Shown here: one piece after another, positions 24,813 to 33,076 of the stretch
Numbering within the stretch: the first letter of the stretch is position 1
Layout: every line of letters begins with the position of its first letter
NCBI RefSeq assembly: GCF_005434915.1
Contig: NZ_SKCG01000004.1
Coordinates: 1 to 64,000, forward strand
Direction of reading: 5' to 3'
DNA: 64,000 bases
DNA from: Aurantiacibacter suaedae
GTDB lineage: Bacteria > Pseudomonadota > Alphaproteobacteria > Sphingomonadales > Sphingomonadaceae
Program-made: the position numbers and the translations under genes
The notes under the pieces: generated by a model
What the model saw: only the letters and a program-made list of their open reading frames with translations
Database searches by the model: none
Told to the model about the DNA's origin: nothing

Positions 24813-25444
24813 GCTGCGACGATCATCCGCACCGGGGTGGGGTTGAAGGCGTTGCACGGGTTGTTGATCTGCGGGCAATTCGAAACGACCACGATAATAT
24901 CCATCTCGGCGCGCAGATCGACCGTGAGGCCGGGCGCGGAAATCCCATCGACAATGCCAAGCGAGCCATCGGCTTCGACTGGCACGTTCATGAAGAAGTT
25001 GATGTTGGGCACCATGTCGCGCTTGCCCCGCCCTTCGGTGAGGTTCGCTTCGAGGAAGTTGTCGACACAGGCATGCTGCGCCTTGGTGTGGTGGCCATAA
25101 CGCAGCGTGTTCGATTCGCAGGAACAGGCGCCGCCGATGGTGTCGTGATAATCGACCGAGGTGCCGGTGATCGTCGCCATCGCCCGCCCCTCGTTCGAGC
25201 GCAGCACGCTGCCCTTGCGCAGGAACAGGTTGCCCTGCGCCGAGACGGTGTCCTGCGCGCTGTAGCGCTCCACATCGTCGGCGGCAGAATAGAGCAGGAA
25301 GTCGACCGCCTGATTGCCTTCGACATCGACAATGCGCAGCGTCTGCCCGGCAGCAATATGGTGCAGCCAAGGCGCGCGGGCGGGCACGAGTTCGTCGTGA
25401 ATTATGGTGCCGGAAAGGCCTTCAGTTCCCGGGTCAACAGTCAT
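24809..25444 (-). CDS. DUF1989 protein (urea-amidolyase-associated protein 2; carboxyguanidine deiminase subunit)
   Basis: This 211-residue protein is a DUF1989 member of the TIGR03424 type. It has the family blocks GQTLRIVDVEGNQAVDFLLY, a cysteine/histidine-rich region GACSCESNTLRYGHH, NINFFMNVPV and VVVSNCPQINNPCNAFNP. Paired DUF1989 proteins have been described as the two subunits of carboxyguanidine deiminase (CgdAB), which converts carboxyguanidine to allophanate and ammonia. The ATG at 25444 lies 20 bases after the preceding gene, and the stop overlaps the carboxylase start. Confidence 0.85.
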   Translation of the reverse strand: MTVDPGTEGLSGTIIHDELVPARAPWLHHIAAGQTLRIVDVEGNQAVDFLLYSAADDVERYSAQDTVSAQGNLFLRKGSVLRSNEGRAMATITGTSVDYHDTIGGACSCESNTLRYGHHTKAQHACVDNFLEANLTEGRGKRDMVPNINFFMNVPVEADGSLGIVDGISAPGLTVDLRAEMDIIVVVSNCPQINNPCNAFNPTPVRMIVAA

Positions 25445-25464
25445 CTTTGGGCAAACCTTTCCGT

Positions 25465-26301
25465 TTAACGGCGGTAGTAGTCTTCGACATTCTCGAAGGC
25501 GCGCAGGCCCTCGGGCGTGGCGAGGCGAATGGGATCGTCGAGCGGCGTGGTCGCCCCGCGCCAGGCCGTGAGCCGCAGCGGGCTGACGCTCCATGCGTCG
25601 CGCGGGTCAAGCACGTGCGGGCAATTGGCGATCACCACGATCACGTCCATTTCGGCGCGCAGCACCACCTGCCGACCACCCTCGAACGGGCCGATCTGCG
25701 GGGTGATGGTGCCATCGGGCTCGATGGCCGTGCTTTTGAAGAAGTTCACGCAAGGGTGAACGTCGCGGCGCAGCAGGCCATGTTTGGACGAACCCAGCAA
25801 CAGCCGGTCGCGCCCGTTGGGATAGGCTCCGCTGTTGCGGCCCTCGCCATACTTCGCCTCATTGGTGGCGGCGTTCGAGGTGCCGCAGAAGGCATCGTGG
25901 GTGCCCGCGCTATCGTCCGTGATGCTCATCAGCACCCGGCCCATGTCGCTGAGCAGCAGCTTGCCCTCACCGAGATAGGCGTTCCACTGCACCTTCACCG
26001 TGTCGGCCACGTTGAGCCGCTCGGTCGGCATTTCGGCATTGTAGATCAGCAGCGAGGCGCAGGCATCGCCCGCAAGGTCGATCAGCCGCAGGCGCGATCC
26101 GCGCGGCAGCTTGCGCGAGGAATACCCCCCGGCGGCGACGGTTTCTTCCCACAGCAGGTCGTCAACCGACACGCCCTCGGGCAGGTCGTCCGCCTCGGGC
26201 GGGAGCATCGGCATGGCTTCGACCTTCGTCCCCGCCATGGCGCGGGCATGGTCGCGCGCGGCCAGCGGGTTGGCGAGCGGGCTGGTTGCCGTATCGCTCA
26301 T
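25465..26301 (-). CDS. DUF1989 protein (urea-amidolyase-associated protein 1; carboxyguanidine deiminase subunit)
   Basis: The second DUF1989 member has 278 residues and is of the TIGR03425 type. It is longer than its partner by an N-terminal tail and shares the same order of blocks: GSRLRLIDLAGDACASLLIY, CGTSNAATNEAKYGEG, PCVNFFKSTAIEPDG and VVIANCPHVLDPRDAW. It is expected to form a heteromeric carboxyguanidine deiminase with the adjacent protein. The ATG overlaps the regulator gene's stop (ATGA), so regulator and enzyme are coupled. Confidence 0.85.
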   Translation of the reverse strand: MSDTATSPLANPLAARDHARAMAGTKVEAMPMLPPEADDLPEGVSVDDLLWEETVAAGGYSSRKLPRGSRLRLIDLAGDACASLLIYNAEMPTERLNVADTVKVQWNAYLGEGKLLLSDMGRVLMSITDDSAGTHDAFCGTSNAATNEAKYGEGRNSGAYPNGRDRLLLGSSKHGLLRRDVHPCVNFFKSTAIEPDGTITPQIGPFEGGRQVVLRAEMDVIVVIANCPHVLDPRDAWSVSPLRLTAWRGATTPLDDPIRLATPEGLRAFENVEDYYRR

Positions 26302-26834
26302 GCTGCGGCCCTCCTGCGCTTGCCTTTCTTGACGGGCACGACCTTGGCCGTAGCGGCAGCTTCCGCGCCCTCCTCGAGCAGATCGTCATCGGTATGATCG
26401 TGCAGCGGCGGGAGCAGCGCGGTGGTCGAGACGAGCTGCAACTGATGCACGCCGCGAATGCTGCGCAAGGCATCGCACAGTTCCTTCAAACGCACCGCCG
26501 GGCCCTGCACCAGCAGAACCTCCAGCGACTGATCCTCTTCCAGAAACACGTGCTGCGAGGAAATCACCTCTTTCAGATAGTCGGTCTGCGTCTTCGCCAG
26601 TTGCTGGCGAATGGAGCCGCGATCGCCGCGGTAAACCAATGTAATCGTTCCCGCTATCGTCTCATCGGGGCGGACGTTCGCCTCGTGCGCGACAAGCGCA
26701 TGGCGGATCAGTTCGGCGATGAGTTGCGAGCGCGAAGGCAGCCCGCGCTCTTCCACCATCGCATCAAGCTGGCGGAACAGTTCGGCGGGCAGGCTCATGC
26801 TCAGGCGGGCAAGGCTGGTAGGTTCGGTGGACAT
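26298..26834 (-). CDS. NikR-like CopG-family regulator with altered metal site
   Basis: The 178-residue protein has a ribbon-helix-helix N-terminus (LARLSMSLPAELFRQLDAMV then GLPSRSQLIAELIRHAL) and a C-terminal ACT-like domain as in NikR. Aligned to E. coli NikR with an offset of eight, nickel ligands His76, His87, His89 and Cys95 become Thr84, His95, Phe97 and Ser103, so only one survives. It should bind DNA as a tetramer but probably not nickel with NikR affinity. A basic Lys/Arg tail is extra. It is the likely regulator of the surrounding guanidine genes, and an operator-like dyad lies 17 bases upstream. Confidence 0.83.
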   Translation of the reverse strand: MSTEPTSLARLSMSLPAELFRQLDAMVEERGLPSRSQLIAELIRHALVAHEANVRPDETIAGTITLVYRGDRGSIRQQLAKTQTDYLKEVISSQHVFLEEDQSLEVLLVQGPAVRLKELCDALRSIRGVHQLQLVSTTALLPPLHDHTDDDLLEEGAEAAATAKVVPVKKGKRRRAAA

Positions 26835-26846
26835 CTCTGCCTCTTC

Positions 26847-27665
26847 TCAATTATTATCGAATCTGTCAATCGTAATACCGGCATCATCCGGCACTATCGA
26901 CAAAGGGGTTGCGGCGTCGGCTTCGGGCAAGGTCTCTTGCTTGTTGCGTTCGAGCGGGATGTCGTAGACGACCTTGGCACCGTAGCGATGCGGGGCGTGC
27001 GGGTCATGCCGCCATTTATCGAGCGTGAGCACCCGTGTACCGAGTTTGAAGGCCTCCCCGATATCGTGCGTGACCATGATCACCGTCAGCTGATAATCAG
27101 TCCACAGCCGGGTGATCAGCTGGTGCATATCGTTGCGAATACCCGGATCGAGCGCGCCAAACGGCTCGTCGAGTAGCAAGATCCGCGGCCGCTTGATCAG
27201 CGCCTGAGCGATGGCGAGTCGCTGCTGCATCCCGCCCGACATCTGCGCCGGATAGGAATGCATAGCCTCCTTCAGCCCGACCTCCGCCAGCATGGCTTCG
27301 GCCTCTTCGCGCGCCTGTCGCCGCGCCGCGCCGGTGAGCTTTGCCAGCAGCGGCGACTGCGCGCATTCCAGGCCGAACATCACGTTGCCCAGCGCGGTGA
27401 GGTGCGGGAACACCGAATAGTGCTGGAACACGACGCCGCGATCCGGCCCGCATTCGGGGGGCAGCGGCACGCTGTCGAGCATGAGCGTGCCGCGCGAAGG
27501 GGCCTCCTGCCCGAGCGCGAGCCGCAGGAGGCTGCTCTTGCCTGCGCCCGAAGGCCCGATCACCGAGACAAAGGCCCCCTCCTCGATTGTGAGGTTGATC
27601 TGCTCGAGCACGATCTTGTCGCCATACTCGACCCAGACGTCCTTGAATGTCAGCAGCGGGGTCAT
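26847..27665 (-). CDS. ABC transporter ATP-binding protein (guanidine/urea-carboxylase-associated)
   Basis: The 272-residue ATPase of the NrtD/SsuB/TauB class has Walker A GPSGAGKSS, signature MSGGMQQRLAIAQALI, Walker B ILLLDEPFGALD and the switch histidine in VTHDIGEA. It powers uptake through the adjacent permease. Its start overlaps the permease stop. The last ten codons overlie an operator-like dyad for the next gene. Transporters of this type sit with carboxylase/DUF1989 genes in many bacteria, and guanidine import is the proposed role. Confidence 0.88.
   Translation of the reverse strand: MTPLLTFKDVWVEYGDKIVLEQINLTIEEGAFVSVIGPSGAGKSSLLRLALGQEAPSRGTLMLDSVPLPPECGPDRGVVFQHYSVFPHLTALGNVMFGLECAQSPLLAKLTGAARRQAREEAEAMLAEVGLKEAMHSYPAQMSGGMQQRLAIAQALIKRPRILLLDEPFGALDPGIRNDMHQLITRLWTDYQLTVIMVTHDIGEAFKLGTRVLTLDKWRHDPHAPHRYGAKVVYDIPLERNKQETLPEADAATPLSIVPDDAGITIDRFDNN
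26852..26877 (-). promoter_or_regulatory. NikR-like operator element, copy 2 (before the regulator gene)
   Basis: On the minus strand, TATTAC, 14 bases, ATAATA, with TTGAC two bases after the left arm, exactly as in the other copies. It lies inside the last codons of the upstream ATPase gene and ends 17 bases before the regulator ATG. That position would let the regulator control its own gene and the deiminase, carboxylase and hydrolase genes behind it. The TATAGCC downstream element of copies 3 and 4 is missing here. Confidence 0.6.
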
Positions 27666-28477
27666 CGGCGGCCTCCATGCGCCCAGGGGAAGGCCTTTCG
27701 ATTGGTCCAGACTAGGACGAAGTCGATCATCGCGGCAAGCAGCGCAATCCAAGCGACATAGGGCAGGATCACGTCCATCGCCAGATAGCGGCGCACGAGG
27801 AAAATGCGGTAGCCGAGCCCGATGTCGGCGGCGATGGCCTCGGCCGAGATCAGGAACACCCAGGCTGGGCCAAGCGACAGCCGCACCGCCTCGATCAGCC
27901 GCGGCAAGACCTGCGGCAGGGCCACACGGATCATCAATTGCCAGGTGCTCGCCCCGAGCGTCTGCGCCTTGAGAATCTGTTCGCGCGGAAGGGTCGAAAC
28001 GTGACCAGCAATATCGCGGATCATGAAGGGTGCGATACCGATCACGATCAGTGCCACCTTGGCCGTTTCGCCGAGGCCAAAGGCAATGAACAGGATCGGC
28101 AGCAGTGCAATCGGCGGGATCACTGCAATGCCCGTCACCAGCGTGCCGAAGGTCGCGCGCACCGGCGGGAGTAGGCCTAGCAGCAGCCCCACCAACAGGG
28201 CGCTCAGCGTAGAGATGCCCAGCCCGAGGAACAGCCGCTGCAAGCTGGCCAGCGTATCGGCCCAGAACAGCAGCCGCCCCGAAAGCTGGTCGGGCACGAA
28301 CAGCAGGCCCCACATGGCATCGACCATCGCGCCGGGCAGTGGGAGGATCTTGTCGCTGGGGTTAGCCGCGTGCCGCTCGGCAGCGATCACAAGATAGAGC
28401 ACCACCAGCAGCACGATCGGGATGGCCCCCATCATCACCGAACGGCTGCGGCTTACATGGCGATTTACCCAGCGCAT
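27662..28477 (-). CDS. ABC transporter permease (guanidine/urea-carboxylase-associated)
   Basis: The 271-residue permease has about six membrane helices and the EAA-like loop LKAQTLGASTWQLMIRVALPQVLPRLIEAV, typical of the NrtB/SsuC/TauC group. It forms the inner-membrane pore for the substrate delivered by the lipoprotein encoded upstream. The ATG at 28477 has AGGAG at six bases. There are 42 bases between it and the binding-protein gene, and its stop overlaps the ATPase start. Confidence 0.87.
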   Translation of the reverse strand: MRWVNRHVSRSRSVMMGAIPIVLLVVLYLVIAAERHAANPSDKILPLPGAMVDAMWGLLFVPDQLSGRLLFWADTLASLQRLFLGLGISTLSALLVGLLLGLLPPVRATFGTLVTGIAVIPPIALLPILFIAFGLGETAKVALIVIGIAPFMIRDIAGHVSTLPREQILKAQTLGASTWQLMIRVALPQVLPRLIEAVRLSLGPAWVFLISAEAIAADIGLGYRIFLVRRYLAMDVILPYVAWIALLAAMIDFVLVWTNRKAFPWAHGGRR

Positions 28478-28519
28478 GGAAACTCCTGATAGCTTGTGCA
28501 CATTCGCAGAAGGTTCGCC

Positions 28520-29605
28520 TTAGAGCGCACCGTCGGCGGCCATCTGCATGAAGCTGTCGTCAAAGCGGAGCGTGATGTTGTTGGTGTCGCCGAGCGTCTT
28601 GCCGCCGGGGAACGCCATGCCGATCGCATCGGCCGAGCTGGCGCCCTGCCCGAACAGGCCCTGCGCAAAGCTGAAATCACGCACGCGGGTCATGTTCTCG
28701 ATCAGCGTGGGCGAGCGAGTCGCCTCGACCGCAGCCTTCGGATCGACATAGAGGAAGGTGGTCGCCAGCTGGCCGTCGAACATCTCGGGCGTGGTGCCCG
28801 CCAGTTTGGCCATCGCCGCGCGGGCCTGTGCACCGGCTTCGTTCTGCTGCTCCATCAGCGCCAGCGTCTCGTACCAGATACCGGCCAGCGCCTTGCCCAG
28901 GTTGGGGTTGGCTTCGACAGTGTCGGTGTCAACCACCAGCAAGTCGAGGATTTCGCCCGGAATATCCTTCGAGCTGAACACGAGGTTCGCATCGGGCTGC
29001 TGCATCATCGTTGTGAGCTGCGGGTTCCAGGCCACCGCCGCGGTCACTTGCGGCGAGGTGAAGGCGCTGGCGATATCGGCGTCGGCAGTGTTGACCGTGC
29101 GCACGTCGGTCATCGCGAGGCCTTCCTTTTCCAACGCGCGGGCGAGCAGATAGTGCGACACCGAAAGCTCGACCAGATTAACCTGCTGCCCCTTGATCGC
29201 GGAAAGCTGATCGCTGCCCTTCAGCAACACGCCGTCGTTACCGTTCGAATAGTCACCCACGATGATCGCGGTGGTATCATGCCCCTGCGCCGCCGGAATG
29301 GTGAGCGCGTCCATATTGGCCACGGTCACGCCGTCGAGCTGGCCAGCGGCATACTGAGTCACCGATTCGACATAGTCGTTGACCTGCACGATCTCGATCT
29401 CGATACCGTATTTGTCGGCCCACTTCTTCACGATCCCGGCCTGATCGGCATAAGGCCAGGGCATCCACCCGGCGTAAATCGACCAGCCGATCTTGAACGA
29501 GGTCTTAGGCTCGGCTGCCTCTTCCCCTCCAGACGAACACGAAGCCAGCAGCAAGGCGCCTGCCATCATCGCGATAGAACCAAGGCGGCGTACAGCACTC
29601 ATCAT
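28520..29605 (-). CDS. Substrate-binding lipoprotein of ABC transporter (NrtA/SsuA-like), probably guanidine
   Basis: The 361-residue protein has a lipoprotein signal ending ALLLASC with the lipid cysteine at residue 23, followed by an acidic linker. It then has an NMT1/NrtA-like fold: FKIGWSIYAGWMPWPYADQA, and EIVQVNDYVESVTQYAAGQLDGV. It captures the cargo in the periplasm. Start ATG 29605 (or 29602) follows AGGAG by nine bases. It is the first gene of the minus-strand operon. No guanidine-riboswitch-like structure is visible in its 63-base leader; an operator-like dyad lies there instead. Confidence 0.85.
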   Translation of the reverse strand: MMSAVRRLGSIAMMAGALLLASCSSGGEEAAEPKTSFKIGWSIYAGWMPWPYADQAGIVKKWADKYGIEIEIVQVNDYVESVTQYAAGQLDGVTVANMDALTIPAAQGHDTTAIIVGDYSNGNDGVLLKGSDQLSAIKGQQVNLVELSVSHYLLARALEKEGLAMTDVRTVNTADADIASAFTSPQVTAAVAWNPQLTTMMQQPDANLVFSSKDIPGEILDLLVVDTDTVEANPNLGKALAGIWYETLALMEQQNEAGAQARAAMAKLAGTTPEMFDGQLATTFLYVDPKAAVEATRSPTLIENMTRVRDFSFAQGLFGQGASSADAIGMAFPGGKTLGDTNNITLRFDDSFMQMAADGAL

Positions 29606-29668
29606 CGGCACAACTCCTTTTTCGCACTCGCAGCATTGCCGCAAACGCAAGGCATGTCCAGCGTAAAT

Positions 29669-29694
29669 TATTACTATTGTCATATTGGGTAATA
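29669..29694. promoter_or_regulatory. NikR-like operator element, copy 1 (divergent region)
   Basis: TATTAC at 29669-29674 and GTAATA at 29689-29694 are perfect 6-bp arms with a 14-base spacer. On the plus strand, TTGTC lies two bases after the left arm, and CATATG follows the right arm by two bases, where copies 3 and 4 have TATAGC. It stands 114 bases before the first metallo-beta-lactamase-fold gene and 63 bases before the transporter operon. One site could therefore control both directions. Confidence 0.75.
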
Positions 29695-29808
29695 TCCATA
29701 TGCTCGCGGCCAATCAGACGTGACGGCCGCGCGCCTTACGCACCATGAGGGAATGCATCGAAGGCACAGGCATGGCCGCTTATCCGGCGGCGCCAGCAGG
29801 AGTTTTCG

Positions 29809-30909
29809 ATGCCGCAGACGCCGCAGTCCAAACCCACATACAATCCCGCGCTATCGGGAAATCCGCAGTCGACGACCTTGCGCAGCTATCCCAACGGCAA
29901 TCCGGATGGGAGCTATAATCCGCACGGTGTACGCAACACGGATTCGGCGCTTCCGCTCCACCCTGCCGAGCCGGTCGTCCACAATTACGATGCCGAGGGC
30001 CCTGCGGCCGGCCGACTGGGCTTCCGCTGGACCTACGGCAGCAACGTCGCCGCCAAGAACCGCGATCCGCGCGTGCAAGTGGTGCAATACAACGAAGATA
30101 CCTTCGTTATGCGCCAGAACGTCTGCATCGACTGGCAGGCCCCCTTCACCCACCTGCTGTTCGGCAACGAAGCGGCGCTGCTGATCGATACCGGGGCGAC
30201 CGCAAATGCCGATTACTACCCCTTTCGCGAAACCGTGGATGCGGTGATCGGGCGCTGGGCCGATGCCCGCGGGCGCAAGACCGTGCCGCTGACCATCGCC
30301 ATGACCAGCGGCGAAGACGTGGCACAAAATCAGGGCCTTGTGCAATTCATGGACCGGCCCGACACCACCATCGTGCCCAAGCCGCTGGGCTTGATGAAGC
30401 AGCATTATGGGCTGTCATCGAGCTGGCCAGGCGGCACTGGCACCATCGACCTCGGCGATCGTGCAATCACCGTCATCCCCACGCCGGGAACGCACAAGGA
30501 CGGGGTCAGCTTCTACGATCCTTATTGCGACATCCTGTTCACCGGCGACTTGCTGTTCCCCGGCTGCATCAACATCAGCAATGAGGGCGATTTCATCACC
30601 TCGCTGGAACGCTTGCAGAGCTTTGCGGCGGCCAATCCGGTCGAATGGATTCTTGGCGGACACATCGACATGATGTTCGTTCCCGGCAAGCACTACCCCC
30701 GCTTTGCCAGCTACAAGCCCTACGAGCGGGTGCTCGAAATGACGCCTGCCATGATCGACGACGCGCTGGCCAGCGCGCGCGAGGTTCAGGGCCGCGAGGC
30801 CAAGTTCATTCGGCCCGATTTCGTCCTGTTTAACGGTGTCAGCCCCGATGCCCGCGCGGGCGAATGGCCAGAGGGCGTGCCCGATATCACCCCGCCCCGG
30901 CCTTACTAA
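29809..30909 (+). CDS. Metallo-beta-lactamase-fold protein with degenerate metal motif
   Basis: The 366-residue protein is of the MBL superfamily. Conserved later elements are present: TPGTHKDGVSFYDP, LFTGDLLFPG and ILGGHIDMM. The normal HxHxDH segment is replaced by MTSGEDVAQN, so the first metal site is missing. It aligns along its length with the next gene's product, whose motif is intact. No signal peptide is visible. ATG 29809 follows AGGAG by seven bases. It may be a single-metal hydrolase or a non-catalytic partner. It leads a plus-strand operon divergent from the importer. Confidence 0.8.
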   Translation: MPQTPQSKPTYNPALSGNPQSTTLRSYPNGNPDGSYNPHGVRNTDSALPLHPAEPVVHNYDAEGPAAGRLGFRWTYGSNVAAKNRDPRVQVVQYNEDTFVMRQNVCIDWQAPFTHLLFGNEAALLIDTGATANADYYPFRETVDAVIGRWADARGRKTVPLTIAMTSGEDVAQNQGLVQFMDRPDTTIVPKPLGLMKQHYGLSSSWPGGTGTIDLGDRAITVIPTPGTHKDGVSFYDPYCDILFTGDLLFPGCINISNEGDFITSLERLQSFAAANPVEWILGGHIDMMFVPGKHYPRFASYKPYERVLEMTPAMIDDALASAREVQGREAKFIRPDFVLFNGVSPDARAGEWPEGVPDITPPRPY

Positions 30910-30933
30910 GATAGTCGCAGGATACCCAAGCAG

Positions 30934-31938
30934 ATGGATCGTCGCACCTTCCTGTCATACAATGCCGCCGCGGTCGCCGTGCCGACGGCGTTGACCACTT
31001 TCAGCAAGGCGGCCAAGGCCGCCACCACCCCGGACCCGATCGACTTCACCAGCAACTTGCCAGCGCCCGGCGGTTTTCCGGACAAGTGGATCTGCGGTTC
31101 GGAATCCTTGATGGATAACACCGATCCGCCGGTCCAGGTCCACTGGTACAATGCCCATACCGCGATCCTGCGGCAGAATAAGGCTTACAGCTACGAGGCG
31201 CCGTTCGCCCCGCTCTATTTCGGCAACGACCGGGTGCTGCTGCTGGACGAAGGCTTTACCACCTGGCGCAACGACTGGGACCTGCGCGGCGTGGTCGACG
31301 AATGCATCAACGATTGGTGCGCACGCAACGGGCGCGATCCGGAGGATATGGAACTGCTGGTCGCCTTCAGCCACCTGCACGCCGATCACTATGCCGCCGT
31401 CAACCAGTTCGCCGACCGGCCCAAGACCCGGTATATGGGTCTGACGCATGAAGAAATGGTCGGCTTCTGGGGCATGACCAACTTCCCCGAAGAGCAGGTC
31501 ACGCTCGATCTGGGCGGGCGCGATATCCTGATCTGGGGCTCACCCGGCCACGTGATCTCCGAATTCGCCTACTACGACAGCTACACCCAGATCCTTTATA
31601 CCGGCGACATGTTCTACCGCGGCCGCTGCTACATCAGCTTCTGGGAGCCGTGGTTCGAAAGCATGGGGCGGCTGATCGATTTCGTGAACACCCACCCGGT
31701 GACCCATGTGATGGGCTGCCACGTGGAGATCAGCAAGGACGGCCAGGACTACCCCTACGGTATGACCTGGCAACCCAACGAAGCGCCCGTGCAGATGACG
31801 GTGGAGCAGCTGCGCGAGACGTATGAATTCGCCAAGACGATCACCGAACCGGGCATCTATTTCACCGGCACCGTGTTTCTGTGCAACCAGACGCGCGGCA
31901 CCACCACTATCGACGTGAACCCCTATCGCTACAGCTGA
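30934..31938 (+). CDS. Metallo-beta-lactamase-fold hydrolase, Tat-exported
   Basis: The 334-residue paralogue of the preceding protein carries a complete HLHADH motif in VAFSHLHADHYAAVNQF, then WGSPGHVISEFAYYD, YTGDMFYRG and VMGCHVEIS. It should bind two metal ions and hydrolyse an unknown ester, amide or lactone. The N-terminus MDRRTFLSYNAAAVAVPTAL is a twin-arginine signal, so it acts in the periplasm. It follows the first MBL gene by 24 bases. Its place beside a guanidine importer suggests release of an importable compound from a larger one; this is inference. Confidence 0.83.
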   Translation: MDRRTFLSYNAAAVAVPTALTTFSKAAKAATTPDPIDFTSNLPAPGGFPDKWICGSESLMDNTDPPVQVHWYNAHTAILRQNKAYSYEAPFAPLYFGNDRVLLLDEGFTTWRNDWDLRGVVDECINDWCARNGRDPEDMELLVAFSHLHADHYAAVNQFADRPKTRYMGLTHEEMVGFWGMTNFPEEQVTLDLGGRDILIWGSPGHVISEFAYYDSYTQILYTGDMFYRGRCYISFWEPWFESMGRLIDFVNTHPVTHVMGCHVEISKDGQDYPYGMTWQPNEAPVQMTVEQLRETYEFAKTITEPGIYFTGTVFLCNQTRGTTTIDVNPYRYS

Positions 31939-31969
31939 GCCCCTGGCGGTTCATTTGAGGAGCCTATTC

Positions 31970-32908
31970 ATGAAGAGATCCATCGCCCTTGCCGCTCTGC
32001 TGCTCGGCGCCTGTTCCACTGCCGATGCCGATCCCGACGATGGCGAAGCGGCGAATGCGGGCTATGTCGAAGAGGTGATCGAAGTGCCCGACTTTGCCGA
32101 CTTCCTGCTGGTCGACGGCAACACAGTCTGGACCACCAACAAGGGCCGGATCGAGCAGTGGTCGACCATGGGCAAGGTGACATCGGTCGAGGTGCCGCGC
32201 CCCTGCGGCACGATGGCCATGGCAGCCGAATCGCTGTGGGTCGGCAATTGCGACGGCGGCGAGCTGTACCGGGTCGATCCGCGCACCGGTGAGGTGCTCG
32301 AAAAGATCCCCGCCGGTATCGGCCCGAGCGGCGAGCAGAACGTGGTGGCGGGCGCAGGATCGGTCTGGGCGCCGAACCAGGCTGATGGCACCATCTCGCG
32401 CATCGACCCTGAAACGAATACCGTGATCGCCAGCATCCCGGTTGCCGCTGGCACCACCTATCTGGCCTATGGCTTCGACGCGCTGTGGGCGGCGAGCGGC
32501 GAAGGCGGCACCATGCAGCGGATCAACCCCGAGACGAACGAGGTCACCGACACGATCGAGCTGGGCGACACCCCCGGTTTCCTCGTCGCGGGCGAAGGCA
32601 TGGTGTGGATTCAGGAACAGGGCGACGGCACGCTGGCCCGGATCGATCCGGAAACACGCGAGGTGGTCGGTCGCACCAAGGTTGGCGACAACCTCAAGTG
32701 GGGCGATATCGACACCGGCGAAGGCAAGGTGTTCCTGCGCACCACCGACGATCAGACCTTCGTGGTGATCGACGCCGCCACTGCCGAGGTGGTCGCGCGC
32801 GTCGGCCGGGCCGAGGGCAGCGGAGCCTTGCGCTATACGCCCGAAGGCATCTGGACCAGCGCGCACGACGTCCATTCGCTGACATGGTGGACGCCGGGCA
32901 AAGACTAA
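31970..32908 (+). CDS. Beta-propeller lipoprotein (Vgb/YVTN-like repeats)
   Basis: The 312-residue product begins MKRSIALAALLLGACSTADA, a lipoprotein signal with the lipid cysteine at residue 15. About six to seven blade repeats of about 40 residues follow, each with a pattern like TISRIDPETNTVIASIPV and GTLARIDPETREVVGRTKV. Such Vgb-like propellers bind ligands or partner proteins; the lyase residues of streptogramin lyase are not evident. ATG 31970 follows GAGGAG by eight bases and the previous stop by 31 bases, so it is the third gene of the operon. Confidence 0.8.
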   Translation: MKRSIALAALLLGACSTADADPDDGEAANAGYVEEVIEVPDFADFLLVDGNTVWTTNKGRIEQWSTMGKVTSVEVPRPCGTMAMAAESLWVGNCDGGELYRVDPRTGEVLEKIPAGIGPSGEQNVVAGAGSVWAPNQADGTISRIDPETNTVIASIPVAAGTTYLAYGFDALWAASGEGGTMQRINPETNEVTDTIELGDTPGFLVAGEGMVWIQEQGDGTLARIDPETREVVGRTKVGDNLKWGDIDTGEGKVFLRTTDDQTFVVIDAATAEVVARVGRAEGSGALRYTPEGIWTSAHDVHSLTWWTPGKD

Positions 32909-33076
32909 GCCCGCCGCGTCCAATTATCCGCAAGGCCAAGGCGATGAGCAGCAGTCCTGCGCGGATTGCAGCTCATCGCCTTGCTGCGTCGTGGGCCGGG
33001 AAGACCGTGGCCGGGGGCGCGGTGTTAACCAAGGCACAGACCGATTCGCCCACGCCTAAGCCCGACCTGTGGCATC

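Noticed and set aside
19447-26301. Simple urea degradation (urea amidolyase) as the pathway
   Set aside because: Not excluded, but the DUF1989 pair would have no role in urea carboxylation. Guanidine degradation explains all genes.
29606-29808. Possible guanidine riboswitch upstream of the transporter operon
   Set aside because: I looked for paired hairpins with ACGR loops and for ykkC-like conserved blocks on the minus strand and saw none. The recognisable structure is the operator-like dyad.
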